Of a stretch of DNA of 64,000 nt, positions 8,576 to 22,187 are shown one piece after another. The translations under genes were made by a program, and so were the position numbers. Positions within the stretch are counted from its first letter, which is position 1; the number at the start of each line of letters is the position of its first letter. A model generated the notes under the pieces. The model was not told where the DNA came from, made no database searches, and saw only the letters and a list, made by a program, of their open reading frames with translations. Where the stretch lies: contig SCUI01000010.1 in assembly GCA_004297225.1 (NCBI GenBank), forward strand, positions 372,001 through 436,000, written 5' to 3'. Origin of the DNA: Lysobacteraceae bacterium (GTDB lineage: Bacteria; Pseudomonadota; Gammaproteobacteria; Xanthomonadales; Xanthomonadaceae).

Positions 8576-9757
8576 GTGCGCCTGAGGCGATGTGCCGGCC
8601 TGTGGTTCGAACCGCGCGAATCGAGCGCCTTCGACCTGGACGAGCTGCTGGCGGGGGGGAGCGGCGTGGTGACCCGGGTTGCCTGGCTGGTGCACGCGCC
8701 CCATCTGGACGCGGCGATCGAGGTCGACGCCGGCGAAGTGGCCATGCTCGGCGGGGTCAGCCCCGAGGAATGGATCGACGGTGCGCGGCTGCGCGCGGAT
8801 CTGGGCGATTCGCGGGTCCGGCGCTGGTTGCGGCAGGGCCTGTTGGTGGGCAGGCGCGGCAGCAAGGCGGGCTTGCGCGAGGCCGACGACCGCTACCGGC
8901 AACAGCATTGGCACGGGCTCGCCGCGCAATTGCACGCGCGTTCGCGCTGGCATGGCGAAGACGCGGTACAGGGGATGGCGCAATCCGGCACCGACACCGC
9001 GCCCGGCCTCAGGGAACGCCACGGACCGCCGCCCCCGGTGCTGGTGGACCGCGGCGATCACGCATCCCCGGTTGCGCTTCCGCGGGTCGACCCGACGGCT
9101 TTCGACCGGTTGCTGGACGCACGCAGCAGCTGCCGCAACTTCGATCGCTCGGCGTTGCTGCCGATGGCGCAGTTCGCCCGCGTCATGTGGCGCGCGTTCG
9201 GCGCACGCGCGGTGGTACCGGCGGCGGCGGACTTCGAGGTGCTGAAAAAGGCGGTCCCTTCCGGCGGCGCGATGCATCCCACCGAGGCCTACGTGGTGGT
9301 CCAGCGCGTGGAAGGGCTGGAGCCTGGGTTTTACCACTATCGTCCGGTCGAGCATGCGCTCGCACCCATGCCCCGTGGCGGCGCGATGGACGGACTGGCG
9401 TCGTTCGCCAGGGTCGCGGTGGCGGGACAGCAATATTTCGCCGACGCCCAGGTGCTGGTGGTGCTGGCTCCGCGCTTCGCCCGCAACTTCTGGAAGTACC
9501 GTGACCACGCCAAGGCCTATCGCGTCTGCATCCTCGACGTCGGCCACCTGTCGCAGACGCTGTTCCTGTCCGCGACCGAGCAGGGCCTGGGGGCGTTCAT
9601 CACCGCGGCGATCAACGAGGTGGACATCGAGCAGGCGTTCGGCCTCACCGGTTACGTGGACGGCCCGCTGGCGGTGTGCGGATTCGGCCTCCGCGCCGAC
9701 AGGATGACGACCCCGGAGCTGGATCCGAACCACAAGGCGTGGCCGCCTAGCCGCTGA
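8576..9757 (+). CDS. Putative peptide maturation dehydrogenase (SagB-related, FMN nitroreductase fold)
   Basis: A 393-residue protein. The N-terminal 170 residues form a domain of unknown role beginning RLRRCAGLWFEPRE; the C-terminal half is a SagB/nitroreductase fold with the FMN-contact block RSSCRNF (183-189), PSGGAMHPTEAYVVV (from 228), and DVGHLSQTLFLSATEQGLGAF (from 321). SagB enzymes oxidise azolines to azoles in thiazole/oxazole-modified peptides. Here no YcaO or cyclodehydratase gene lies nearby, so the substrate chemistry is open. The GTG at 8576 is chosen because upstream codons in this frame run into the peptide gene's promoter region and match nothing in the family; the start is moderately certain. 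Its last 11 bases overlap the convergent antiporter gene. Confidence 0.82.
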   Translation: MRLRRCAGLWFEPRESSAFDLDELLAGGSGVVTRVAWLVHAPHLDAAIEVDAGEVAMLGGVSPEEWIDGARLRADLGDSRVRRWLRQGLLVGRRGSKAGLREADDRYRQQHWHGLAAQLHARSRWHGEDAVQGMAQSGTDTAPGLRERHGPPPPVLVDRGDHASPVALPRVDPTAFDRLLDARSSCRNFDRSALLPMAQFARVMWRAFGARAVVPAAADFEVLKKAVPSGGAMHPTEAYVVVQRVEGLEPGFYHYRPVEHALAPMPRGGAMDGLASFARVAVAGQQYFADAQVLVVLAPRFARNFWKYRDHAKAYRVCILDVGHLSQTLFLSATEQGLGAFITAAINEVDIEQAFGLTGYVDGPLAVCGFGLRADRMTTPELDPNHKAWPPSR

Positions 9758-11483
9758 TCAGCCTCTCGCCGACGCCGGCGAAGCGCAGGCCGATCTTGCT
9801 GGCGCGATCTTCGCGCACCTCGCGCACGACCAGGATCGCGCGGCCGATGGCGAGGCGGTCGCCCACCATCGGTTCGCGGTCGAAGCGCTCGTCGAACAGT
9901 TGCGCGGCGGTGCTGCCGGCGATTCGCCTGGGCAGCGGCAGGCCGTAGAACTGCGCAAGCTCGCCCAGCGGCACATCGCCGGGGAGGATGAAGCTGCCGA
10001 AGGTTTCCTGCTCGGCCTGGCGCGCCGCGCTGCCGTCGGCGAACAGCCAGTCCAGGCGCGGCGCCTGTTCGTCCGGGGTAATGAAATACGCGTAGTCGTC
10101 GGCCTGCAGTGCGCCCGCCTCGGCCGGCAGCAGGATGCGGCCGTCGCGCACCACCATCGCCAGCTGCACCTGCCCGGGCAGCGCGGTGCCGTGCAGGGCC
10201 GCGCTGCCCGCGGCGACGCGATAGCCCACCATTTCCGATTCCAGCTGCCCCGGCAGGTCCAGGCGCACGCGCCGGGTATTCGGGTCCGCGCGCGGCACCG
10301 CCACGCCGAGGCGATACGCGATCGGCGCCAGCGACCAGCCCTGCACCACCAGCGAAGTCACCACCACCACGAAGGCGACGTTGAAGTACATCCAGGCGTT
10401 GGGCAGGTTCGCCAGCAGCGGGATCGAGGCCAGGAAGATGCCGACCGCGCCGCGCAGCCCCACCCACGCGATGTACACCTGCTCGCCGAACCGATAGCGG
10501 AACGGCGCCAGGCACAGGAACACCGCCACCGGGCGCGCGATGAACATCAGGAACGCGGCCACGCCCAGTGCCGGCCACAGGATCGGCAGCAGCGCGTGCG
10601 GCGCCGACAGCAGGCCCAGCAGCAGGAACATGATCAGCTGCGCGAACCAGGTGATCGCATCCTGCATCGCGACCAGCTGGTGGCGCCCGCGCAATGGCCG
10701 GTTGGTGACCACGATGCCGGCCAGGTACACGGCGAGGTAACCGCTGCCGCCCAGGCGGTTGGTGAGCGCGAACAGGGCCAGCGCCGCCGACAGCGCCATC
10801 CATGGATGCAGGCCGGAGGGTAGGTCGAGGCGGTTGAAGGCGGCGACGATGGCGCGCCCGCCGCCATAACCCATCGCCAGGCCGACCACGGCCGCCTGCA
10901 CCACGCTCAATACGATCGTCGCCAACCCGGTGCCGTGGTCGCCGCTGAGCCAGGTGGTCAGCGCAATGGTCAGGAACACCGCGGTCGGGTCGTTGCTGCC
11001 GGATTCGACCTCCAGCGTGGCGCCGGTGCGCCGCTCCAGGTGCAACCCGCCGACGCGCAACAGGAAGAACACCGCGGCCGCGTCGGTGGAGCTGACGATG
11101 GTGCCCAGCAGCAGGCCCTGCAGCAGCGGCAGGTCGAGCAGCTTGGAGGCGGCGAGCCCGGTCAGCGCGGCGGTGAGCAGCACCCCGACGGTGGCCAGCA
11201 GGACCGACGGCCCGACCGCGCCGCGGATCTGCGGCGCGCGCGTGCGCAGGCCGCCGTCGAACAGGATGATCGCCAGGCACAGCGAGCCGACCAGGTAGGT
11301 GAAGCGGGTATCGGCGAAGCGGATGCCGCCAGGACCGTCCACCCCGAGTGCGACCCCGAGCAGCAGGAACACCAGCAGCAGCGGCGCGCCGAACCGCCGC
11401 GCCAGCAGCGACGAGGCCACGCCCGCGAGCACCAGCAACGCGAAGCCCAGCAGGCGCAGGTCGATGGCTTCCAGGCTCTCCAG
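9747..11483 (-). CDS. cvrA: CvrA/NhaP2-type potassium-proton antiporter
   Basis: A CPA1-family antiporter of the inner membrane, moving K+ or Na+ against H+. The sequence carries about 12 membrane segments, including LFDGGLRTRAPQIRG and the ion-site block GTIVSSTDAAAVFFLLR and GSNDPTAVFLT, followed by a soluble tail of about 180 residues with a TrkA-C-like and a CorC-like domain ending in EDRASKIGLRFAGVG. No ATG, GTG or TTG exists in frame between the comM stop and the first helix; a CTG at 11483 preceded by GGAG with 7-base spacing gives 578 residues, the length of E. coli CvrA. TTG at 11438 would delete part of helix 1. It lies downstream of comM on the same strand. Confidence 0.85.
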   Translation of the reverse strand: MESLEAIDLRLLGFALLVLAGVASSLLARRFGAPLLLVFLLLGVALGVDGPGGIRFADTRFTYLVGSLCLAIILFDGGLRTRAPQIRGAVGPSVLLATVGVLLTAALTGLAASKLLDLPLLQGLLLGTIVSSTDAAAVFFLLRVGGLHLERRTGATLEVESGSNDPTAVFLTIALTTWLSGDHGTGLATIVLSVVQAAVVGLAMGYGGGRAIVAAFNRLDLPSGLHPWMALSAALALFALTNRLGGSGYLAVYLAGIVVTNRPLRGRHQLVAMQDAITWFAQLIMFLLLGLLSAPHALLPILWPALGVAAFLMFIARPVAVFLCLAPFRYRFGEQVYIAWVGLRGAVGIFLASIPLLANLPNAWMYFNVAFVVVVTSLVVQGWSLAPIAYRLGVAVPRADPNTRRVRLDLPGQLESEMVGYRVAAGSAALHGTALPGQVQLAMVVRDGRILLPAEAGALQADDYAYFITPDEQAPRLDWLFADGSAARQAEQETFGSFILPGDVPLGELAQFYGLPLPRRIAGSTAAQLFDERFDREPMVGDRLAIGRAILVVREVREDRASKIGLRFAGVGERLISG

Positions 11484-11532
11484 GCGCGCGCTCCGATGGG
11501 CGAGGGCTCCATCGTAACGTGCGGCCCCTCCT

Positions 11533-13842
<2,310 letters not shown>

Positions 13843-13846
<4 letters not shown>

Positions 13847-15774
13847 GCGGCGATGGCCTCGGTCTCGATCCGGTTGCGGCCGTTCGCCTTGGCGCGATAG
13901 AGCGCCGCATCGGCACGCGCCACCAGGTCCTTCAGGTGCGCGTCGTCCGGGCGCAGCTCGGCCATGCCGATGCTGATGCTCAGGTGCAGGCCGTCGGCGA
14001 TGTCGCTGCAGTCCAGCGCCGCTATCGCGGTGCGCAGGCGCTCGGCGATCGGCTGCGCGTGGTCCAGCCGCGTGCGCGGCAGCAGCACCAGGAATTCCTC
14101 GCCGCCGGTGCGACCGAGCAGGTCGAAATGGCGCAGCGCATCGCGGCAGGTGGTGGCGATGCGCGCAAGTACCTGGTCGCCGGTGAGGTGGCCATGGCGG
14201 TCGTTGACCTGCTTGAAGTGGTCGACGTCGATCGCCAGCGCCGACAGCGGCTCGCGCGAGGACTGCGCACGCGCGATCGCGTGTTCGCCCAATTGTTCGA
14301 TGCTGCGACGGTTGGCGACGCCGGTCAGCGGATCGGTCGAGGCCATCTCGCGCAGGCGGCGCATGCGCACCACCTGGCGCATGACCAGCGCCCCGAGCAG
14401 CAGCAGCAGCACGCCGCCAAGGGCCATCGCCGTCCACTGCCAGCGGCGCGCCTGCAGCAACGCCTCCAGCTGGCGGTCGCGCAGTGCCTTCTCGCGTGCC
14501 AGCCGTTCGTTCTCGAGTTTCTGGCGGTCGGCGTCGAATTGCGACCGCAACAGTTGCGCCTGCTGGCCGCGCTCGGCGCCGGTGATCGACTCGTGCACGT
14601 CGATGTAGCGTTCCAGGTCGGCGAACGCGGCGTCGTTGCGGCCGATCGCCTGCTCGCTGCGGGCCCGTGCGCGATACAGCAACGCCAGGTAGCGGCGGTT
14701 GTCGCTGCGTTCCAGCGCAGCCGCCGCACGCTCGTAGTCGGCCAGCGCCTGCGCGTGGCGACCCAGGCCGGCGTGGGCCTGGCCCATGCGCAACGCGATC
14801 ATGTCGTCGTTGACGCGGCTGCCCAGCTCGGCGAACTCCGACTGCGCGCGTTCCACCAGCGCCAGCGCGCGTTCGTAGTCCTGGCGCAGGATGTACGGCC
14901 AGGCCATCGCCAGGTGGATGGTGGCGATGTCGTAGGCGCTGTCGTGCTCGCGGGCGATCGCCAGCGCGCGGCGGTAGATCCCGAGCGCGTCCTCGACCCG
15001 ACCCTGGTCCTCGGCCAGGTAGCCCTGCTGCAGCAGGTTGCCGATCAGCTGCGCCCAGTCGCCCAGCGCCTTGGCATAGGCCTCGTTCTGCACCAGGTAC
15101 TCGCGCGCCTTGGCCAGTTCGCCCATGCGCCGGTAGCTGATGGCGATATCGAGCAGCAGCGACTCGGCGTCGGCCTTGGCGCCGGCCCGCTCGTACAGCT
15201 GCTGCGCGGCCACCAGGTCCGGGATCGCCCGCGATTGCTCGCCCAGCAGCGAATGGGTCGCGCCGCGCAGGCTCAGGCCGTCGGCAAGCAGGCGGTCGTT
15301 GCGGATCCTGCGCGAAAGGTCGATGCCGGCCTCGTACTCCACCATCGCCGCCGCGGACCCGTGCAGCTGGTCGAGCGCGCTGGCGCGGCAGTAATGGAAG
15401 CTGGCCTGGCCGATGCCGTCCTCGAGCTTGCGGGCGCGCGCCAGGCTTTCGTCGGCGTAGGCCAGCTGGCCCTTCGGATCCTCCCAGAAGTCCCAGTCGC
15501 AGCGCAGCGCCCGGTAGCGCAATTCACGCACCGGGTCACCGGGCGGTACCAGGCGCTCCAGTTCGGCCAGCCGGCGCAACACCGCCTCCTCGGACGGTTC
15601 CGCCCACAGCTCGGTGCCCTGCAGGCGCTTGAGCAAGGCGTCGAACTGCGCGGCGCCGGCCTTGGACGGCGATGGCTGGGCGGCGACGGGGGCAGGTGCG
15701 GCAGCCAAGGCGGGGCCGTGCGGCAACAGGAACGCCGCGGCAATCAGCCATGGATGCAGGCACCAGGATCGCAA
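13843..15774 (-). CDS. Periplasmic TPR sensor diguanylate cyclase
   Basis: A protein of about 643 residues. A TTG start at 15774, with AGGGGAA upstream, gives MRSWCLHPWLIAAAFLLPHGPALA as an export signal; a GTG at 15834 would add 20 residues and weaken the signal. A long helical TPR region follows (repeat units such as AREYLVQNEAYAKALGDWAQ), then a coiled coil, one membrane helix (ALGGVLLLLLGALVMRQVV) and a C-terminal GGDEF domain. The signature is GGEEF at about 557, with an RHFD inhibitory I-site five residues upstream, so active, feedback-inhibited c-di-GMP synthesis is expected. The ligand of the TPR sensor part is unknown. Its stop is inside a SMAG-like element. Confidence 0.88.
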
Positions 15775-15893
15775 TGGGTTCCCCTGTCTCCGGCAGGCTC
15801 CCCACGGCCCGTCGGCAGCTGGATTGTTGGCCACGGCGGCGGGCTTGTCCGCCCGCCACGACCGGTATTGCGAACTACGTCACATTTTCCGGA

Positions 15894-16757
15894 TCAATTT
15901 TCCAGCGCGGCGGCGACGAACGGCGGGGTCGCCAGCGCACCACGATGGACGTCGGCGCTGTAATAACGGGTCCCGAGGGCTGCCGTACGGGCGTCGGCCT
16001 CGCGGAACTCGAAACCGCCATGCCGGCCGTCGGCGTGCTTTCGCGCCAGGGTGACGCTCCACCAGCCGGTCGGGTAGCAAGGCTGCGGGAAGGGCAGGGT
16101 CTTGAAGGCCTGGAACCCGGCCTTGCCCATCTCCGCGCGCATTTCCCGGATCAGCTCGAGCAACGCCAGCGGCGACTCGGACTGCTGCACCAGGATCCCG
16201 TCCTCGCGCAGGGCCCGGAAGCAGGACTCGTAGAAGGCCTTGTTGAACAGTCCCTCGGCCGGGCCCACCGGGTCGGTGGAGTCGACGATCACCACGTCGA
16301 CGCTGTCCGGCGCGCGGTTGGCCATGTAGGCGACGCCGTCGTCGAACAGCAGCCGCGCGCGCGGATCGCCATTGGATTCGCACAGTTCGGGGAAGTACTT
16401 CTCCGCCATGCGCGTGACCTGCTCGTCGATGTCGCATTGCACCGCGGTTGCCACGCCTTCGTGGCGCAGCACCTCGCGCAGGGTGCCGCAGTCGCCGCCG
16501 CCGATGATCACCACGTCGCGCGGGTTGGCATGGGTGAACAGCGCCGGGTGCGAGATCATCTCGTGGTAGAAGAAATTGTCGCGCGTGGTCAGCATCATCG
16601 CGCCGTCGATCAGCATCAGGTTGCCCCAGTCGGTCGACTCGTAGATCTCGATCCTCTGGAACGGCGACTGCACCTCGTCGAGCTTGCGCACGATCCGGTA
16701 GCCGATCGACGAGCCGGTGGGCTCGAAGTTCTCGTGCATCCAGGTGGGCTCGGTCAT
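15894..16757 (-). CDS. speE: Spermidine synthase
   Basis: A 287-residue aminopropyltransferase that transfers the aminopropyl group of decarboxylated SAM to putrescine. The nucleotide-binding block IIGGGDCGTLREVL, the DIDEQV segment and the catalytic loop VIVDSTDPVGPAEGLF are all intact, as is the YHEM substrate loop near the N-terminus. Length matches E. coli SpeE (288). It is divergent from speA with 102 bases between the starts, so the polyamine pair probably shares regulation from that gap. Confidence 0.95.
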   Translation of the reverse strand: MTEPTWMHENFEPTGSSIGYRIVRKLDEVQSPFQRIEIYESTDWGNLMLIDGAMMLTTRDNFFYHEMISHPALFTHANPRDVVIIGGGDCGTLREVLRHEGVATAVQCDIDEQVTRMAEKYFPELCESNGDPRARLLFDDGVAYMANRAPDSVDVVIVDSTDPVGPAEGLFNKAFYESCFRALREDGILVQQSESPLALLELIREMRAEMGKAGFQAFKTLPFPQPCYPTGWWSVTLARKHADGRHGGFEFREADARTAALGTRYYSADVHRGALATPPFVAAALEN

Positions 16758-16859
16758 CGCGGTCTCGTCGGGGGCGTGTCGGGGCGCGCGATTGTAGCGG
16801 ACCCCTTGATCGCGCAGCGTCTAGAATGCGCTGCTCGACCCGCCCCCAAGGATGCGCCG

Positions 16860-18755
<1,896 letters not shown>

Positions 18756-18772
18756 CGGCAAAGCCCACGCAG

Positions 18773-18869
18773 GACGCGGATCACGCGGATAACAGCCGAT
18801 CAACGCGGATAAGACTTTTATATGGGTCCTGCCCGCTCTTACCCGTTTTGATTCGCGTTGATCCGCGTC
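18773..18869. repeat. Imperfect inverted repeat (GCGGATCA family) between convergent genes
   Basis: The left arm (18773-18813) repeats GCGGAT-type units and the right arm (18838-18869) is its approximate reverse complement, around a 24-base AT-richer loop containing TTTTATATGG. It fills the space between the ends of speA and the SDR gene. A similar element with ATCCGTG units lies at 30799-30882, also between convergent genes. It may act as a bidirectional terminator, but no clear T-tract follows either arm. Confidence 0.65.
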
Positions 18870-18882
18870 AAAAGGGAGTGTG

Positions 18883-19644
18883 TCAGCCGCGATGCACCTG
18901 GAAGCCGGCAAATGACTGGCTGGTGGGCATCAGTTCGAGGCGGTTGATGTTGAGGTGGGGCGGGAGGTTGGCGATCCACCAGAGGGTGTCGGCGATGTCG
19001 TTGGCGGTCATCGGGTTCGAGCCGGCGTAGAGCGCGTCCGAGGCGGCTTGGTCGCCGTGGGTGCGGACCAGGGTGAACTCCGTTTCGGCCATGCCCGGCT
19101 CGATCGCGGTCACGCGCACGCCGGTGCCGTGCAAATCGGCGCGCAGGTTCAGCGAGAACTGCGAGACGAACGCCTTGGTGCCGCCGTAGACGTTGCCGCC
19201 GGTGTACGGATACTTGCCTGCGGTGGAGCTGACGTTGACGATCGCGCCGCGACGCTGGACGAGCGTGGGCAGCAACGCGCGGGTCAGGGTCACCAGCGCC
19301 GTGATGTTGGTGTCGATCATCGTGCGCCAGTCGTCCAGCGACGCCTCTTGCGCCGGACGCGTGCCCAGCGCCAGGCCGGCGTTGTTGACCAGCAGGTCGA
19401 TGCCGCGGAACGCGGCTGGCAGCGCCTCCAGCGCCGCCTGCATCGCCAGCGCGTCGCGCACGTCGAAGGCCGCCGCATGCACGCGCTCGCCGCCGGGTAC
19501 GTCCACCAATGCCTGCAGCCGTTCTGCGCGGCGGCCGCAGGCGACCACGTTCCAGCCGCCGGCGACGAAGCGTTCCACCGCCGCGCGACCGAAGCCCGAG
19601 GTGGCCCCGGTGATCAACGCCGTGCGTGGCGTGGCGACGCTCAT
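18883..19644 (-). CDS. Short-chain dehydrogenase/reductase, YdfG-like
   Basis: A 253-residue classical SDR. The cofactor motif TGATSGFG is near residue 13, NNAG at about 89, the catalytic serine in NVSSTAGKYP and the YxxxK motif as YGGTK. The sequence ADLHGTGVRVTAIEPGMAETEF and the C-terminal PHLNINRLELMPTSQ are typical of YdfG, an NADP-dependent 3-hydroxy acid dehydrogenase acting on serine and related compounds. Its ATG overlaps the SPOR gene's stop (ATGA), so it is translated with that gene. Substrate assignment is by resemblance only. Confidence 0.85.
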   Translation of the reverse strand: MSVATPRTALITGATSGFGRAAVERFVAGGWNVVACGRRAERLQALVDVPGGERVHAAAFDVRDALAMQAALEALPAAFRGIDLLVNNAGLALGTRPAQEASLDDWRTMIDTNITALVTLTRALLPTLVQRRGAIVNVSSTAGKYPYTGGNVYGGTKAFVSQFSLNLRADLHGTGVRVTAIEPGMAETEFTLVRTHGDQAASDALYAGSNPMTANDIADTLWWIANLPPHLNINRLELMPTSQSFAGFQVHRG

Positions 19645-20366
19645 TTCGCCTTGATCGCCAGCGCGGTGAGGCCGCCGCCGGCAAGCTTGCGCTTGGCCTC
19701 GGCCAGTTCCGAAGCGGTGGCATAGGGTCCCATGCGCACCCGATAGAAGGTCTTGCCCTGCACTGTCGCCGATTCCACCCGCGCGCCGAGGCCGAGCAGC
19801 GCGATCCGCGCCTTGAGCGCCTCCGCATCACCCGAGGCGCCGAACGCGCCGGCCTGCAGGATGTAGGGCGTGTCGCCGCCGACCTCCACGCCGGGCGATG
19901 CAGGGGCCGCTCCGCCGGCCGCATCCGGATCGCCGGCCGCGGCAGCCGCGTCGGCGGCATCCATCGCCTGCCGGTCGGCCGCCGCGCGTGCGCGGCGCTC
20001 GGCCTCGGCGCGCTCGGTCGCCGCCAGTTCGGCGTCGGTCATCGCCACCTCATCGGCGGGCAACAGTTTGTAGAAGTCGTACTGGGTGCCGGTGGACGCG
20101 GAATCGCCGGCGCCTTCGCCGGCAGCCGCGTCCTCGTCGTCTTCCCCGGCGATCGCCTCCTCGCCGCTGGCAACCGCCGGCTGCGCGTCGGGATTGGGCG
20201 TGGGCCGGAAGAAGCCGTCGCCCTGCTTGCGATCCATCAGCCTGGGCGCCCACAGCACCGCCGCGATGGCCAGCACGGCGCCCAGCAGCAGCCAGGCCCA
20301 GCCGGGCAGTCCGCCGGGGCGGCTGTTGTTGCGTCGCGCCTGGGATTTTCCGCGTCGTGCCGCCAC
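19641..20366 (-). CDS. SPOR-domain membrane protein
   Basis: A 241-residue inner-membrane protein. A basic N-terminus (RRGKSQARRNN) precedes one membrane helix (WAWLLLGAVLAIAAVLW), then an acidic, alanine-rich periplasmic linker, then a C-terminal SPOR domain of about 75 residues starting YILQAGAFGASGDAEALKAR. SPOR domains bind denuded glycan strands at division septa. The GTG at 20366 follows GAGGGAG with 5-base spacing, which decides the start. It sits 14 bases after argS, an association often seen for FtsN-like or DedD-like proteins in gammaproteobacteria. Confidence 0.86.
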   Translation of the reverse strand: MAARRGKSQARRNNSRPGGLPGWAWLLLGAVLAIAAVLWAPRLMDRKQGDGFFRPTPNPDAQPAVASGEEAIAGEDDEDAAAGEGAGDSASTGTQYDFYKLLPADEVAMTDAELAATERAEAERRARAAADRQAMDAADAAAAAGDPDAAGGAAPASPGVEVGGDTPYILQAGAFGASGDAEALKARIALLGLGARVESATVQGKTFYRVRMGPYATASELAEAKRKLAGGGLTALAIKAK

Positions 20367-20380
20367 TCGTGCTCCCTCGC

Positions 20381-22081
20381 TTACATGCTGTCCGGCGCCG
20401 AGACGCCGATCAGGGCCAGCCCGTTGGCCAGCACCTGCCGCGTCGCCTGCGCCAGCACCAGTCGCGCGCTGCGCAGCGCATCGTCGTCCACCAGGAACTG
20501 GTGGTCGTTGTAGTAGGACTGGAACGCCTGCGCCAGTTCGTGAAGATAGGCCGCGACCAGGTGCGGTTCCAGGTGTTCGCCGGCCGCGGCGACCACGTCC
20601 GGCCAGCGCGCCAGCGCGGTCACCAGCGCATGCGTCGCACCGTTGTCCAGGTCCAGCGGCCCGGCCAGGCCCGTGGCCGGATCCCAGGACAGCGCGCGCT
20701 CGCGCAGCTGGCGGAACAGGCCGCAGATGCGCGCGTGGGACAGCTGCACGTAGTACACCGGGTTGTCGAGCGACTGGCTGCGCGCCAGGTCGATGTCGAA
20801 GGTCAGCTGCGAATCGGGCTTGCGCGCCAGCAGGAACCAGCGCGTCGCATCGCGGCCGACCTCGTCGATGAGGTCGCGCAGCGTGAGGTAGCTGCCGGCG
20901 CGCTTGGACAGCTTCACTTCCTCGCCGCCGCGCATCACCGTCACCATCTGGTGCAGCACGTACTCGGGCCAGCCCTGCGGGATGCCGGTATCCAGCGCCT
21001 GCAGGCCGGCGCGCACGCGGGCCAGGCTGCCATGGTGGTCGGCGCCAAGTTCGGTGATTGCGCGTTCGTAGCCGCGCTGCCACTTCGACAGGTGGTAGGC
21101 GACATCCGGTACGAAATAGGTGTAGCTGCCGTCGGACTTGCGCATCACCCGGTCCTTGTCGTCGCCGAAGTCGGTGGTGCGCAGCCACAGCGCGCCGCCT
21201 TCCTCGTAGGTGTGGCCGTGGGCGATTAGCTCGCGCACGGTTTCCTCCACCTTGCCGTCGGCGTACAGCGAGGACTCCAGGAAGAAGACGTCGAACGACA
21301 CGCCATAGGCCTGCAGGTCCGCATTCTGCTCGCGGCGCAGGTAGGCCACCGAGAAGCGGCGGATCGCGTCGAGGTCATGCGGATCGCCGGCGCCGGTGAC
21401 GGCGTGGTCCTCGAAGGACACGATGTCGCCGCGCAGGTACGCCTGCGCCACGTCGACGATGTAATCGCCGCGATAGCCGTCGTCGGGCCAGCCGGCGTCG
21501 TCCGGCGACTGGCCGAGCGCGCGCGCCTGCACCGACCTGGCAAGGTTGTCGATCTGCGCGCCGGCATCGTTGTAATAGAACTCGCGCTTCACCGACCAGC
21601 CGTTGGCGTCGAGCACGCGCGCGATGCAGTCGCCGATCACCGCGGCGCGGCCGTGGCCGACGTGCAGCGGCCCGGTCGGGTTCGCGGACACGTACTCCAC
21701 CCCGGCGCAGCGGCCCTCGCCGGAAGCATTGCGGCCATAGGCGTCGGCCTGCCGCAGGATGGTGCGCAGCTGGCCTTGCCAGGCCGATTCGGACACGCGC
21801 ACGTTCAGGAACCCCGGACCGGCGATCTCCACGCCAGCCACGAGGTCGCTCGGGGGCAGGGCTTCCACCAGCGCCTGCGCGATCGCGCGCGGGTTCGACT
21901 TGGCGGGCTTCGCCAGCAGCATCGCGACGTTGCTCGAGAAGTCGCCGTGGCTGCGATCCTTCGGTCGCTCGATGACGTAGTCCGGCACCACCAGCTCCGC
22001 CGGCAGCGTGCCGCGCTCGCGCAGGGTTTCGATGCCCTGTTCGACGAGGTGGCGGACGAGGGCGCGGAGGGTGGTGTTCAC
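20381..22081 (-). CDS. argS: Arginine-tRNA ligase
   Basis: A 566-residue class I aminoacyl-tRNA synthetase. The HIGH-equivalent motif is HVGHGR within [13 protein letters not shown]; the KMSKS position reads KLSKRAG. The C-terminal DALR anticodon-binding domain ends in the family-typical [16 protein letters not shown]. The GTG at 22081 gives the common start VNTTLRALV; the frame stays open for 26 codons upstream without support. No strong Shine-Dalgarno is seen. Downstream (14 bases) lies the SPOR gene. Confidence 0.95.
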   Translation of the reverse strand: MNTTLRALVRHLVEQGIETLRERGTLPAELVVPDYVIERPKDRSHGDFSSNVAMLLAKPAKSNPRAIAQALVEALPPSDLVAGVEIAGPGFLNVRVSESAWQGQLRTILRQADAYGRNASGEGRCAGVEYVSANPTGPLHVGHGRAAVIGDCIARVLDANGWSVKREFYYNDAGAQIDNLARSVQARALGQSPDDAGWPDDGYRGDYIVDVAQAYLRGDIVSFEDHAVTGAGDPHDLDAIRRFSVAYLRREQNADLQAYGVSFDVFFLESSLYADGKVEETVRELIAHGHTYEEGGALWLRTTDFGDDKDRVMRKSDGSYTYFVPDVAYHLSKWQRGYERAITELGADHHGSLARVRAGLQALDTGIPQGWPEYVLHQMVTVMRGGEEVKLSKRAGSYLTLRDLIDEVGRDATRWFLLARKPDSQLTFDIDLARSQSLDNPVYYVQLSHARICGLFRQLRERALSWDPATGLAGPLDLDNGATHALVTALARWPDVVAAAGEHLEPHLVAAYLHELAQAFQSYYNDHQFLVDDDALRSARLVLAQATRQVLANGLALIGVSAPDSM

Positions 22082-22136
22082 GAAAGGATCGGACGCTTGC
22101 AAAGGACGCACGATTGTACGCGAGGCATTTGCGGGG

Positions 22137-22164
22137 ACGCGGTGGGCGGGCCCGCCCACCGCGT
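22137..22164. other. 28-base perfect palindrome between radC and argS
   Basis: Two 14-base arms (ACGCGGTGGGCGGG and its exact complement) meet without a loop. It lies in the 106-base gap between radC and argS, both transcribed leftward, so it would form a strong hairpin in a radC read-through transcript just before argS. No T-tract follows, so it may attenuate or protect RNA, or be a protein-binding site. Confidence 0.6.
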
Positions 22165-22187
22165 CTCGCGGGCTTCGCAGGGTTGCG

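Noticed and set aside
11470-11520. GAGCCCTCGCCCATCGGAGC in the antiporter leader as a degenerate SMAG element
   Set aside because: It is not palindromic and lacks GTAG; the similarity is to GC content and the CCCAT core only.
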